64,000 nucleotides of DNA, taken from assembly GCF_041433555.1 (NCBI RefSeq), contig NZ_JAPWBR010000006.1, positions 1 through 64,000 of the forward strand. The letters are read 5' to 3'. Position numbers and translations under genes: made by a program. Below are positions 24,920 through 34,272 of the stretch, one piece after another. The stretch's first letter is position 1. The number at the start of each line of letters is the position of its first letter. The notes beneath the pieces were generated by a model. It was given only the letters and a program-made list of their open reading frames with translations. It ran no database searches and had not been told where the DNA came from. This stretch comes from Granulicatella sp041433555. GTDB lineage: Bacteria; Bacillota; Bacilli; Lactobacillales; Aerococcaceae.

Positions 24920-25702
24920 ATGTATAAAGCATATTTTATTGATTTAGATGGAACAATGTACCGTGGAAAAGACCGTATTCCAACGGCCGAAGCATTTATT
25001 AAGAGATTGCAAGAAGCCAAGATTCCATTCCTATTTGTAACAAACAACGCTACAAAAACACCTGCACAAGTAGCCGAAAACTTACGTGTGAACTATGGTA
25101 CTGAAGTTTCTGCAGACGAAGTGTATACAAGCGGTGTTGCGGCAGTGGATTACTTGAAGTCTCATTTCAACGTGAACCGTGTCATGGTCATCGGGGAAGA
25201 AGCGATTAAAAATCAAGTTGAAGCAGCTGGATATACGCTTGTTTCTGAAGACCCAGAAGTCGTATTACAATCCCTCGACCGTAATGTGACTTATAAAGAC
25301 TTAGAAACTGCAACGCTTGCGATTCGCAGCGGTGCGACATATATCGTAACGAATATCGATTCAAACTTACCAAGCGAAAAAGGCCCAATTCCAGGGTCAG
25401 GTGCCATCACTGGTTTCTTAAAAGTGGCGACACAAGTAGAGCCGATTATTATTGGTAAACCAAGCAGCGTGATTATGGAGTCTGCGTTGGATTATTTAAA
25501 TGCCAAATTCCCAGACCGTCATTTTAGAAAAGAGGACATTGCAATGGTTGGAGATAACTACCAAACCGATATTCAAGCCGGAATTCAATACGGCATGGAC
25601 ACACTGATGGTATTAACAGGATTTTCAACACGTGAAGACTTAGAAAAAGTGGAAGAACAACCAACGCACTTGGTAGAGGATTTGAGTGAATGGACTATTT
25701 AA
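24920..25702 (+). CDS. HAD superfamily phosphatase, NagD/YutF type
   Basis: This 260-residue HAD hydrolase of the NagD/araL (class IIA) group has motif I 'FIDLDGTMYRG' (nucleophile Asp8, Asp10), motif II 'FVTNNATKTP', the lysine at 'IIGKPSSVIM' and motif III 'VGDNYQTDIQAGIQYGM'. A C2-type cap sits between motifs II and III. Family members dephosphorylate sugar phosphates or nucleoside monophosphates. Its start codon directly follows the yutD stop, with AAAGAGGT upstream. It overlaps the next gene by 13 bases. Confidence 0.88.
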   Translation: MYKAYFIDLDGTMYRGKDRIPTAEAFIKRLQEAKIPFLFVTNNATKTPAQVAENLRVNYGTEVSADEVYTSGVAAVDYLKSHFNVNRVMVIGEEAIKNQVEAAGYTLVSEDPEVVLQSLDRNVTYKDLETATLAIRSGATYIVTNIDSNLPSEKGPIPGSGAITGFLKVATQVEPIIIGKPSSVIMESALDYLNAKFPDRHFRKEDIAMVGDNYQTDIQAGIQYGMDTLMVLTGFSTREDLEKVEEQPTHLVEDLSEWTI

Positions 25703-26334
25703 CTAGAACTTACCGAGTACCAAAATGGGTCACTGCCATCGCGCTATTCTTATTCTTCTTAAGTCTAGGAATTACCTTTGTGATATTCTTTGAGCCGATG
25801 TATCATTGGTCGATTGGTTGGTTTGGAGTGGAAAAACTCACTGGTTACAGTGCAGATACGCTTAAGATGAACTATCATGAACTCATTGGATATTTAACGA
25901 ATCCGCTAGTGGATGCATTGAAGATGACCGATTTTCCAAGTTCAGAACAGGGATTATTCCACTTCTTCGAGGTAAAACGTCTCTTCTTTGTGAATTTTGC
26001 AGTACTGCTCGCATCAGGGCTTATCAGTTTTTTTGGAGTGAGATATTTGCAACAAAGAAGACAAACATGGCAATTACGTAGACCCATTCGCTGGCTCGTT
26101 TTAATTCCAGTTGTCGTTTGTTTTGCGATTGCGGCATTCTTCGATACTCTCTTTGTGAAGTTCCATCAAGTGTTCTTTAACAATGATGCGTGGATGTTCG
26201 ATCCGAAAAACGACCCGATTATTTTAGCATTGCCAGAGGAATTCTTTATGCTATGTTTTGCCGTAGTATTCACCTTTTTATTGGTGGGACTTTTAGGGAC
26301 AAACGTTGCGATTAAGCGATTAAAAGAAATATAA
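25690..26334 (+). CDS. DUF1461 (TIGR01906-type) membrane protein
   Basis: This is a 214-residue integral membrane protein with four hydrophobic segments (about residues 15-35, 100-117, 134-154 and 184-205). Between helices 1 and 2 there is an extracellular-looking region with 'MNYHELIGYLTNP', a hallmark of this uncharacterised family found at the end of the yutD-HAD cluster in Lactobacillales. It overlaps the HAD gene by 13 bases. No function is known to me. Confidence 0.8.
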   Translation: MDYLTRTYRVPKWVTAIALFLFFLSLGITFVIFFEPMYHWSIGWFGVEKLTGYSADTLKMNYHELIGYLTNPLVDALKMTDFPSSEQGLFHFFEVKRLFFVNFAVLLASGLISFFGVRYLQQRRQTWQLRRPIRWLVLIPVVVCFAIAAFFDTLFVKFHQVFFNNDAWMFDPKNDPIILALPEEFFMLCFAVVFTFLLVGLLGTNVAIKRLKEI

Positions 26335-26343
26335 AAAAGTAAG

Positions 26344-26387
26344 AAACGAGAAGCTTCTTTTCGAAAAGAAAGAGTTCTCGTTTTTTT
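26344..26387 (+). terminator. Terminator after the yutD cluster
   Basis: AAACGAGAA / TTCTCGTTT enclosing an inner TTTTCGAAAA hairpin, followed by seven T residues. Confidence 0.85.
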
Positions 26388-26478
26388 GTACCAAAAAAAT
26401 TCGCATATGAGCGGAATTTCACACAAAAAAATGGTATGATATAAGAGATGAACATTTAAAGGATTGAGGAGTGGAATA

Positions 26479-27429
26479 ATGAAATTATCAATTGTCATCC
26501 CGTTTTATAACGAGGAAAATATGATTCAAAAAATGTATGACGCCTTAGTAGCAGAAGTCAATAAAATTACTAAAGCGGAATTTGAAATTATTTTTATTAA
26601 TGATGGTAGTAAAGACCGTACTTTTGAAAAAATGCTTGCAATCGCAGATAGCGATTCTCGCGTAAAATATATTAGTTTCAGCAGAAACTTTGGGAAAGAA
26701 GCTGGAACAATTGCTGGACTTGAATACGCAACAGGGGAAGCTGTGATTTTAATGGATGGGGACTTACAACATCCACCTGCACTTCTTCCACAAATGATTG
26801 AAGCGTATGAAGAAGGATATGACGTTGTGAGTGCTCGTCGTACACGTACTGGTGAAAAACCACACCGTACATTCTTAGCAAAACATTTCTATCGCCTTGC
26901 AAACAAAATGATGGATATCGAATTGATGGATGGGGTCTCTGAATTCCGTCTATTCAGCCGTAAAGCGGTTCGTGCCATTCTTTCATTACAAGAATACAAC
27001 CGATTCTCTAAAGGAATTTTCTCTTGGATTGGTTTTAAAGAAAAAGTCATCGAATATGAAAACCAAGTTCGTACAGTTGGTGAAACAAAATATTCATTGA
27101 AGTTCTCATTAAACTATGCGATTCAAGGGATTTTATCGTTCAATGATAAACCGCTTCGTGTGTGTATTAATTTCGGTTTATTCTGTTTATTAATCTCGTT
27201 GGTCTACGTTCTTTGGACATTTGTTCAATACTTCGTAGCTCCAGATTCACTCGTGAGTGGATACTTCACAACGATCTTCTCTGTCGTACTCTTTGGTGGA
27301 ATTCAATTGATTTCTATCGGGGTATTAGGGGAGTATATCGGTAAGATTTACTACGAAGTGAAGAAACGTCCACATTACTTAGTTGATGAAACGAACATGA
27401 CGGTGAAAGGAGAGCAACATGACGACTAA
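26479..27429 (+). CDS. Family 2 glycosyltransferase (polyprenyl-phosphate sugar synthase, CsbB/GtrB type)
   Basis: This 316-residue membrane-linked GT2 enzyme has 'VIPFYNEENMIQKMYDAL' at the start, 'FINDGSKDRT', the DxD motif in 'LMDGDLQHPP', 'RRTRTGEKPHR' and 'FRLFSRKAVRA'. Two C-terminal transmembrane helices (about 235-255 and 270-290) are as in GtrB/CsbB/DPM1-like proteins that make undecaprenyl-phosphate-sugar. The ATG at 26479 follows GAGGAGTGG. It overlaps the YfhO gene by 11 bases. By analogy with CsbB-YfhO in Bacillus and Listeria it would supply a lipid-linked hexose or GlcNAc for decorating teichoic acid. Confidence 0.88.
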   Translation: MKLSIVIPFYNEENMIQKMYDALVAEVNKITKAEFEIIFINDGSKDRTFEKMLAIADSDSRVKYISFSRNFGKEAGTIAGLEYATGEAVILMDGDLQHPPALLPQMIEAYEEGYDVVSARRTRTGEKPHRTFLAKHFYRLANKMMDIELMDGVSEFRLFSRKAVRAILSLQEYNRFSKGIFSWIGFKEKVIEYENQVRTVGETKYSLKFSLNYAIQGILSFNDKPLRVCINFGLFCLLISLVYVLWTFVQYFVAPDSLVSGYFTTIFSVVLFGGIQLISIGVLGEYIGKIYYEVKKRPHYLVDETNMTVKGEQHDD

Positions 27430-30046
27430 GAAAAAGGTCTATTTAGCAAGCTTCCTTGCGCCGATGGTCATCATGTTTATCGCGTGGGCGATTGATGGCT
27501 TCTTCCCGTTTGGTGCAAGGTCGCTAATGGCGGTTGACTTTAACGCACAGTATATCGGGCTCTACGCCTATTTCAAACATCTTTTCTTAAACTGGGATTG
27601 GAGTAGCTTCTTCTATTCTTTCTCGAAATCAATTGGTGGGGGAATGCTTGGAATTTGGGGCTTTAACTTATTAAGTCCATTTAACTTCTTATTCCTATTC
27701 TTCTCGGAAGAAAACTTCCAATGGATTGTTCCTGTTGTTATCGCATTACGTTACGGAACAATGGGACTTACGATGACGCATTTCCTTGTGAAGCGTTATG
27801 ACGGTCTAAAGAAAAAAGCCTACTTACTTCCAATCGTAGCGACGATTTATGCCTTAAACGGATTTAACGTCAGCTATCAAATGAACCCAATTTTCTACGA
27901 TGGCATGATTATGTTGCCACTAGTATTAATTGGAGTAGAACAAGTGCTTGATAATGAGTCTCCGCGAGGCTATATCGGAATGCTTGCGCTAGCGCTATTT
28001 GTACACTTCTATATGGGTTATATGACATGTATTTTCGTAGTCATCTACGCATTCTTCTATGTCATCCGTTCAAAAGAATTTACAAATATCAAAGTGGTTT
28101 TTGAACGCATGTTAAAACTAGCTTGCGCTTCGATTATCGCAGTCGGGATGGTTGCAGCGATTCTATTGCCAATCATCATCAGTTTAGTTTCTACTAAAGG
28201 TGGTTTGCAAAACTCATTGAAATTTGAGTGGACATTGCAAATTAACCCGTTTGAAATTTTATCGAAATTATTCCTTGGATCATTCGATAATGATTCATGG
28301 CCAGCAGGTCCAAACTTGCCAAACATTTATGTGGCGAGCTTCGGGATTTTAGGAACCATTTACTACTTTATCTCTAAGAAAATTACAAAATGGGGTAAGG
28401 TTGCAGCAGGATTCGTGCTTGTTGTTTTCTTAATCTCTTGTGCGCATGAATTTACAAGTAAATTATGGCATATGGGACAAAACCCAGCAGGATTCTTCTA
28501 CCGCTTCTCATGGATTATCGCGTTCTTCTTAGTGTACCTAGCTTACTTAAGCTTACGCGAAGTCGAACGATTTACCGCAAAAGAAGCAAGCATCTTATTT
28601 GTAGGAATGGCGATTATTTTTGGAATCGTTCAATTCCAAGAGCATTCATTCTTAACAATTTTGCAACGTATTGCGACTCTTGGTATTTTCATGATTATGC
28701 TTTTTGTCTTGTTCTGGACAAAAGCGAAGAAACCGTGGGCAGTGATTGCAGTATTGACGGTGGTTGAATTGACAGCCAATGCGGCCATTGTTCAGTCGCG
28801 TGTCGGATATACAGATGCGTACAAATACCACGATGCGGTTCTTCAATTGAAAGATGCCATCAATCCAATTCGTCCTGACGATACAGATTTCTATCGTATC
28901 AATAAGACATTTAACTTAAGTAAAAACGATCCATTTATGGTTGATTACCCAGGTTTATCAGTATTTAGTTCAAACTTGGAAAACAGTACGCGTGATTTAT
29001 TTGACCGCTTAGGAAATAACGGGATTAACGCGACAACGTACTATCAAGGAACACCGCTGCAAGACGCGCTCTTCTCAGTGAAATACTTAGTGGCACCAAA
29101 ACCAGTGTATACAAAAGAATATCCTGATACTTCGAAAATGTATGTATTCGGAAATATGGTAACGCGTAAAGATATTACGTCGAAAGAACCAGTGTACGAA
29201 GCAACAAGAACGAAGACGTATGAAACAGGATTAATCTTACCAATTGCTTATGGTGTGAATGATGTGACAGTGAATGTAAAACTGGAAAATCATCAACCGA
29301 TTCAAAACCATAACAAGATTGTCCAAGCAATGGGAGCCACAAGTGAAAATTACTTAACGCTTCTAGCAGCCAACGAAGTGAAGTTGGATAATATGGAAGT
29401 TCCTGATTCTTCTAAACCAGAAACGTATAAACGCGTGGATTCATCAAAACCAGGAACAATTACGTATCATTTAGTACCGCAGTCTTCTGAAGATTACTGG
29501 GTATCGATTCCTCAAAAACTTTCTCACACGAATAAAAACAAAGTGAGAATTTTACTCAATGGAAATACGTATGACTTCCAAGATAAATTCCAACAAACAC
29601 AACTTATTCAAGTGGCCCATGATTCACTTGGGAAAGCCGTTGATTTAACGATTGAAATTGACACAGATGACGAATACAACTTGTCAGGTTTACGCCTAGC
29701 ACGTTCAAATAGTGCCTTAGTAAATCGCATGATTGAAGAGCATCAACTTCAAGGAATGAAAGTCACTCATTGGGATGATAGTCATATTCAAGGGACTGTG
29801 AATATCACAGACGATAGCACATGGATGATGACAAGTATTCCATATGAAAAAGGCTGGACGGTTAAAGTCGATGGTCAAGTCGTTGGAACGGCTAAAGTTT
29901 GGGATAGTCTTCTTGCTTTCCAAATTACACCTGGTGAACATACAATTGAGATGACTTACATGCCAGAAGGATTTATGGCAGGATTCGTGATTTCAATCTT
30001 ATCAATTTGTATTTATGTGTTAGCCATTTATAAAAAATGGATTTAA
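27419..30046 (+). CDS. yfhO: YfhO family membrane glycosyltransferase
   Basis: This 875-residue protein has about twelve transmembrane helices in the first 460 residues, one more at the C-terminus, and a large extracellular domain between them (about 470-845). The first extracytoplasmic loop has 'GARSLMAVDFNAQYIGLYAY', 'SFSKSIGGGMLGIWGFNLLS' and 'SYQMNPIFYDGMIMLP', typical of the YfhO (GT-C-like) family. Such proteins transfer a sugar from a polyprenyl carrier onto lipoteichoic or wall teichoic acid outside the membrane. It is co-translated with the GT2 gene and followed by a second, damaged copy. Confidence 0.88.
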   Translation: MTTKKKVYLASFLAPMVIMFIAWAIDGFFPFGARSLMAVDFNAQYIGLYAYFKHLFLNWDWSSFFYSFSKSIGGGMLGIWGFNLLSPFNFLFLFFSEENFQWIVPVVIALRYGTMGLTMTHFLVKRYDGLKKKAYLLPIVATIYALNGFNVSYQMNPIFYDGMIMLPLVLIGVEQVLDNESPRGYIGMLALALFVHFYMGYMTCIFVVIYAFFYVIRSKEFTNIKVVFERMLKLACASIIAVGMVAAILLPIIISLVSTKGGLQNSLKFEWTLQINPFEILSKLFLGSFDNDSWPAGPNLPNIYVASFGILGTIYYFISKKITKWGKVAAGFVLVVFLISCAHEFTSKLWHMGQNPAGFFYRFSWIIAFFLVYLAYLSLREVERFTAKEASILFVGMAIIFGIVQFQEHSFLTILQRIATLGIFMIMLFVLFWTKAKKPWAVIAVLTVVELTANAAIVQSRVGYTDAYKYHDAVLQLKDAINPIRPDDTDFYRINKTFNLSKNDPFMVDYPGLSVFSSNLENSTRDLFDRLGNNGINATTYYQGTPLQDALFSVKYLVAPKPVYTKEYPDTSKMYVFGNMVTRKDITSKEPVYEATRTKTYETGLILPIAYGVNDVTVNVKLENHQPIQNHNKIVQAMGATSENYLTLLAANEVKLDNMEVPDSSKPETYKRVDSSKPGTITYHLVPQSSEDYWVSIPQKLSHTNKNKVRILLNGNTYDFQDKFQQTQLIQVAHDSLGKAVDLTIEIDTDDEYNLSGLRLARSNSALVNRMIEEHQLQGMKVTHWDDSHIQGTVNITDDSTWMMTSIPYEKGWTVKVDGQVVGTAKVWDSLLAFQITPGEHTIEMTYMPEGFMAGFVISILSICIYVLAIYKKWI

Positions 30047-30066
30047 TTGAATAGGAGTAGACTATA

Positions 30067-31428
30067 ATGACAATTTCAAAAATGAAATTAAAATATAGTT
30101 CGCTATTCTTCGTTCCATTTGTGGTGATGTTGGGGGTCTTCCTAAGTTTAGGATTGACCCCTTTTTCGCAAAATTCGATTCATAGCGGAGACTTTCTTTC
30201 TCAATATTTTCCGCTTTATATCGGATTGCATAAACTATTTTGGAGTGGAGATTTTAGTGGTCTATTTTGGTCCTTCGAGAAATCACTTGGAGGAGCCATG
30301 CCAAGTGTCTGGGGCTTTAATAGTTTAAGTCCATTCACGTTTTTATATGTGATCTTTCCAATTTCAAGTTTTCAAGTCCTTAGCTACGTGATTCCTCTTC
30401 TACGTGCTGGGGTCATGGGAGTCGTCTTTGGATATTTCTTAGAAAAGAAATTCAAAGGCGTGTCGAAACATTACTGGTTATCATTAGGATTGGCTTCGTC
30501 ATATGCCCTTAGCGGATTTGTCGTATCGCAACAATATAATCCTAATTTCTTAGATAATCTGGTCTATATTCCGTTTATTCTCTTGGGAATTGAAGAGGTG
30601 GCAAGTGGGAAGCGTTCGGTGAAATTACCGCTGTTTCTTGCCATTAGTTTAATAACGGATTTTTATACAGGGTATATGATGTGTCTCTTTGTGGCGCTCT
30701 ATACATTTTATGTCGTCTTCTCGTCGGATACTTCATTGAAAGAGGCCGTACAGAGAATAGTGAGAGTCGCGTTATTTGCACTGATTGGAGTTGGCCTTGC
30801 AGCATTTTGGCTATTGCCCGTCTTTAGCGCCTTATTAGAAAGTAAAGCGAGTGCGGGGAGCACCTTTGCATGGTCTTGGAACCCGGTAAATGATTTAGTC
30901 GCTATGCCGCAAAAATTCATCTTAGGATCCTTTGGTGAAAAAGAGTGGGGCGATTCTAAGGCGTTACCGCAACTCTTTATTGGTGGATTAGGACTCTTTG
31001 GATGTTGTACGTTTTTTGCTAAAAGAGAGATTACACTTCGTAAGAAATTAGCAGCGACAGTCGTGTTGCTTGTCTTACTGCTTTCGTTTTCGATTCAAGG
31101 TTTCGATCAAATTTGGCATATGGGACAACGCCCGGTTGGTTTCTACTTCAGAAATTCATGGGTAGCCAATAGTTTTATGCTAGTGCTAGCATCCGAAAGT
31201 CTAATGCAGTGGAAAGATGAATTCCGCTTGAATGAGTTCTTAGTGGCCATCTTTGGATTTGGGTCAATTCTAGTGTTGTCGACTCTAAGAAGTCTGCAAT
31301 ATGTTGAGACCTCACAGAAAATACTCGCGTTTATTATTTGGACGATTATCTTATTAGCTTTCTTCTTTAGAAGAGCTGAAAGAGTTCGTAGGCTTCAATT
31401 AACGGCCGGAGTCGTGATTGTTGAGTAA
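30067..31428 (+). pseudogene. Second yfhO, 5' part up to an in-frame stop
   Basis: These 453 codons encode the membrane half of a YfhO paralogue. It has an AGGAG start site and the same loop motifs as the upstream gene ('HSGDFLSQYFPLYIGL', 'SFEKSLGGAMPSVWGFNSLS', 'SQQYNPNFLDNLVYIP'). Reading stops at TAA (31426-31428), yet the same frame continues without a gap for 410 more codons. The two parts together equal 864 codons, matching the 875-residue neighbour. The likeliest explanation is a single nonsense change, or a sequencing error. Split translation is possible because ATG directly follows the TAA. Confidence 0.75.
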
Positions 31429-32661
31429 ATGGTGAGTTCCTTTGTCGGTTTTAGAAGAGCACCTTATTTTATCGGGAATGCAGGATTACAGGAACAAATG
31501 GAGTTTGCGATAGCTTTTGATAAAGAAGGTTATAGCCATCAAAGTACTTTTATGCGAATGGAAATGCATAAAGGATTGTCTCATGCGAATTTCCCGATTG
31601 CATTTGGCTACAATGGAGCTTCTCACTTCACATCAAGTCTTGAACATTCGCTAATTGAAGAGATGAGCCATCTAGGTCTTCCAACGTCTCAATCAGTGGC
31701 AAACTATACCAATCGTAATGTGATTTTAGATTCGCTCTTTGGCGTATCGCGTTTTATGATGGACGGCGATGAAAACCGTGTCTTTGCGGATGTACGCGGG
31801 ATGTATGCGAAAGAAGGCAAAGTGAAGGATTTTGTGGTTTATCGAAATCCATATGCGTTTTCTCTTGGCTATTTAACGAATGAAAATACAGCAACCAATA
31901 TCGCTTTTGAAAAAAATCAACCAGTAGCCAATCTCAACCAGCTCTTGCAAGTGATTGGACTCTCTGGAACAAACGCATTGACTGAAGTGAATGTTGGCGA
32001 ACCTGTGACGACGAATTTAACGAAGGGGCAGGAGAAATACACTCTAACAAATGAGGCAGAACCTGCTAAAATTGAATGGAAGTTCACTCTACAACCAAAC
32101 AAACTTTATTTTGTCGAAATTCCAGAACGTCAAGCGGGCTCTGTGATTAAATCAAAAGTGATGCTAAATGGTATTAGTTATCCGTATGAGAATCGATTCC
32201 ATGAGAACCAATTGTGGATGATTGGAAATGGGAATTTAGATCAGACAATTACCTTTGCGATTGAGGACGCGAAAGCCAAAGAATGGGATTTACGTGGCTT
32301 CAAGTTCTATACGATTGATATCACAACACTCGCAAATGCATTGACGCAATATAAGAAAGCAAATGATATTACAATTGAGTCGTATACAAACGCGATGGTG
32401 AAGGCACATGTCACTGTAACCAATAGTGAGCTGAGCTTTGCGACCTTTACGATTCCATACCATTCTGGTTGGAGCGTGACGGTGGATGGTAAGAAGCAAG
32501 AAGTGAAAAAAGCGCTCGGATTCTTTATGGGCGTTTCACTGACAGAAGGAGAACACGAGATTGTTTGGAGTTATACGCCACCAGGATTACATCTTGGAAT
32601 GTTCATTTCTATTTCGTCACTTCTCTTACTAGTTTTCCTATGGAAAAAGCATAAAAATTAA
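31429..32661 (+). pseudogene. Second yfhO, 3' part after the in-frame stop
   Basis: These 410 codons encode the extracellular domain and final transmembrane helix of the YfhO paralogue. They align in order with residues from about 465 of the upstream gene, for example 'FTIPYHSGWSVTVDGKKQ' versus 'TSIPYEKGWTVKVDGQVV', and 'EGEHEIVWSYTPPG' versus 'PGEHTIEMTYMPEG'. There is no own promoter or convincing binding site. The frame shows no further damage, so the interruption is recent or the gene is read through or re-initiated. Confidence 0.75.
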
Positions 32662-32677
32662 ATCGATTGTCATTAAA

Positions 32678-32719
32678 ATAGTCTCTGAAATCGTGCTGAT
32701 TTTAGAGATTATTTTTTTT
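32678..32719 (+). terminator. Terminator after the yfhO pair
   Basis: TCTCTGAAATC / GATTTTAGAGA (one wobble), loop GTGCT, then eight T residues. Confidence 0.85.
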
Positions 32720-32806
32720 CGTGTTTTTACAGGCCGTACTTTTGTAATTGAGAGGTGTTCATGGGTATAATGGCTTGTTAATTAGTGAAAGGGAAGTGAT
32801 GAAGTG

Positions 32807-34258
32807 ATGGATGCGACAAGTTTAGCCGAAGCCGTTCGTTTGAAAAAAGTGAGTCCATTAGAATTAGTAACAGAAACGATTCAACGCGCGCACACGCTTA
32901 ATCCTTCTCTGAATGCCATTGTTTATGAGCAATATGAAGAGGCGCTTGAAAAAGCGAAACATTTTCAACTGACGAATCAACCATTTGCGGGAGTTCCTAT
33001 TTTTCTAAAAGACTTAGGGCAAGAACAAAAAGGAAGCATCTGTACATATGGCTCGCGTTTATTCAAGGATGTAAAAAGCGCTCAGACTGATAACTTTGTC
33101 AAACGGCTAGAAGAACTCGGCTTTATCATTATGGGTCGTACCAATACTCCAGAATTTGGATTTAAGACCGTCAGTGATGCCGCACTCCATGGTCCTGTTC
33201 GAAATGCGGTGAATTTTGAGCGAAACGCTGGAGGCTCTAGTGGAGGGGCAGCTGCTGTTGTAGCAAGCGGAATTACACCAATTGCAGCAGCAAGTGATGG
33301 TGGTGGATCGATTCGAATTCCGGCCAGTCATAATGGATTGATTGGACTCAAACCTTCTAGAGGGCGTGTGATAGTCGGACCAGGTTCTTATCGTGGATGG
33401 AATGGCGCAACCGTTCATTTTTCGTTGACAAAAACCGCCCGAGATACAAGGAACTTATTATTCCACATGCAAGAGTGCCAGATGGAAAGTCCATTCCCAT
33501 TACCAAAACTGAGTTACGACCAACTTTATAAAACAGAAAAAATAAAACTATTAAGAGTAGCCGTGTTGTTACAGTCACCAGTAGGAGAAGCGATTTCTAG
33601 GGATTCGGTGGATGCCGTGATGAAGATTGCACATTTCTTTGAAAATCATGGGCACTCCGTAACGCTTTTACAAAAGGATCCTGTCGACGGTATCGCTCTG
33701 CAAAAAGGATTTTATATTATCAGTGCGGTTGAAACAGCGTTGATGTTCCAAAATATTGAATGCCAGCTTGGACGCCAAGTAACGCGTGACGATATGGAAC
33801 TGATGACATGGGCGATTTATCGTAGTGGCATGGATATTTCAGGGATGGAGTACTCTAAAGTGGCTTCAAGTTGGGATAATTATGCCGAGCAGATGTCGCA
33901 GTTACACGAGCAGTACGATGTGCTGCTGTTGCCGACAGTTGCACAGGCCGCTCCGAGTCTTCATCCGTATGAGTTGTCTGCGGAATTACAATCCAAACTA
34001 ATACGCATTGATGATTTTACAAAAGACCAAAAGCAGCAATTGCTCTGGGAAATGTTCGAAGAGAGCGTAGCCGATACGCCATTTACCCAGCGATTTAATA
34101 TTACTGGGCAACCGGCCATTAGCTTGCCAGTTCACCACACCAAAGATGGACTGCCAATTGGCGTGCAACTCGCTGCAGCAAAAGGAAGAGAAGATTTGCT
34201 CCTACAAATCGCAGAATGGTTTGAACAGGAACAATTATTACAAGTAACAAAACAGTAG
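32807..34258 (+). CDS. Amidase signature family protein
   Basis: This 483-residue amidase has the catalytic Ser-cisSer-Lys triad visible as Lys68 ('PIFLKDLG'), Ser144 in the 'NAGGSSGGAAAVVASG' signature and Ser168 in 'DGGGSIRIPAS'. It resembles GatA in its core, but there are no gatB/gatC genes nearby and the C-terminal half differs, so it is a stand-alone amidase of unknown substrate. The ATG at 32807 follows AAAGGGAAG. A -10 TATAAT at 32766-32771 with TTGTAA 18 bp upstream makes a promoter. Just 14 bases separate it from the OYE-like gene, so it may be the first gene of the following operon. Confidence 0.85.
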   Translation: MDATSLAEAVRLKKVSPLELVTETIQRAHTLNPSLNAIVYEQYEEALEKAKHFQLTNQPFAGVPIFLKDLGQEQKGSICTYGSRLFKDVKSAQTDNFVKRLEELGFIIMGRTNTPEFGFKTVSDAALHGPVRNAVNFERNAGGSSGGAAAVVASGITPIAAASDGGGSIRIPASHNGLIGLKPSRGRVIVGPGSYRGWNGATVHFSLTKTARDTRNLLFHMQECQMESPFPLPKLSYDQLYKTEKIKLLRVAVLLQSPVGEAISRDSVDAVMKIAHFFENHGHSVTLLQKDPVDGIALQKGFYIISAVETALMFQNIECQLGRQVTRDDMELMTWAIYRSGMDISGMEYSKVASSWDNYAEQMSQLHEQYDVLLLPTVAQAAPSLHPYELSAELQSKLIRIDDFTKDQKQQLLWEMFEESVADTPFTQRFNITGQPAISLPVHHTKDGLPIGVQLAAAKGREDLLLQIAEWFEQEQLLQVTKQ

Positions 34259-34272
34259 AAAGAAGTGAAAGT

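Noticed and set aside
32807..34258. GatA subunit of Glu-tRNA(Gln) amidotransferase
   Set aside because: The amidase core matches, but gatB and gatC are absent and the C-terminal half does not look like GatA.
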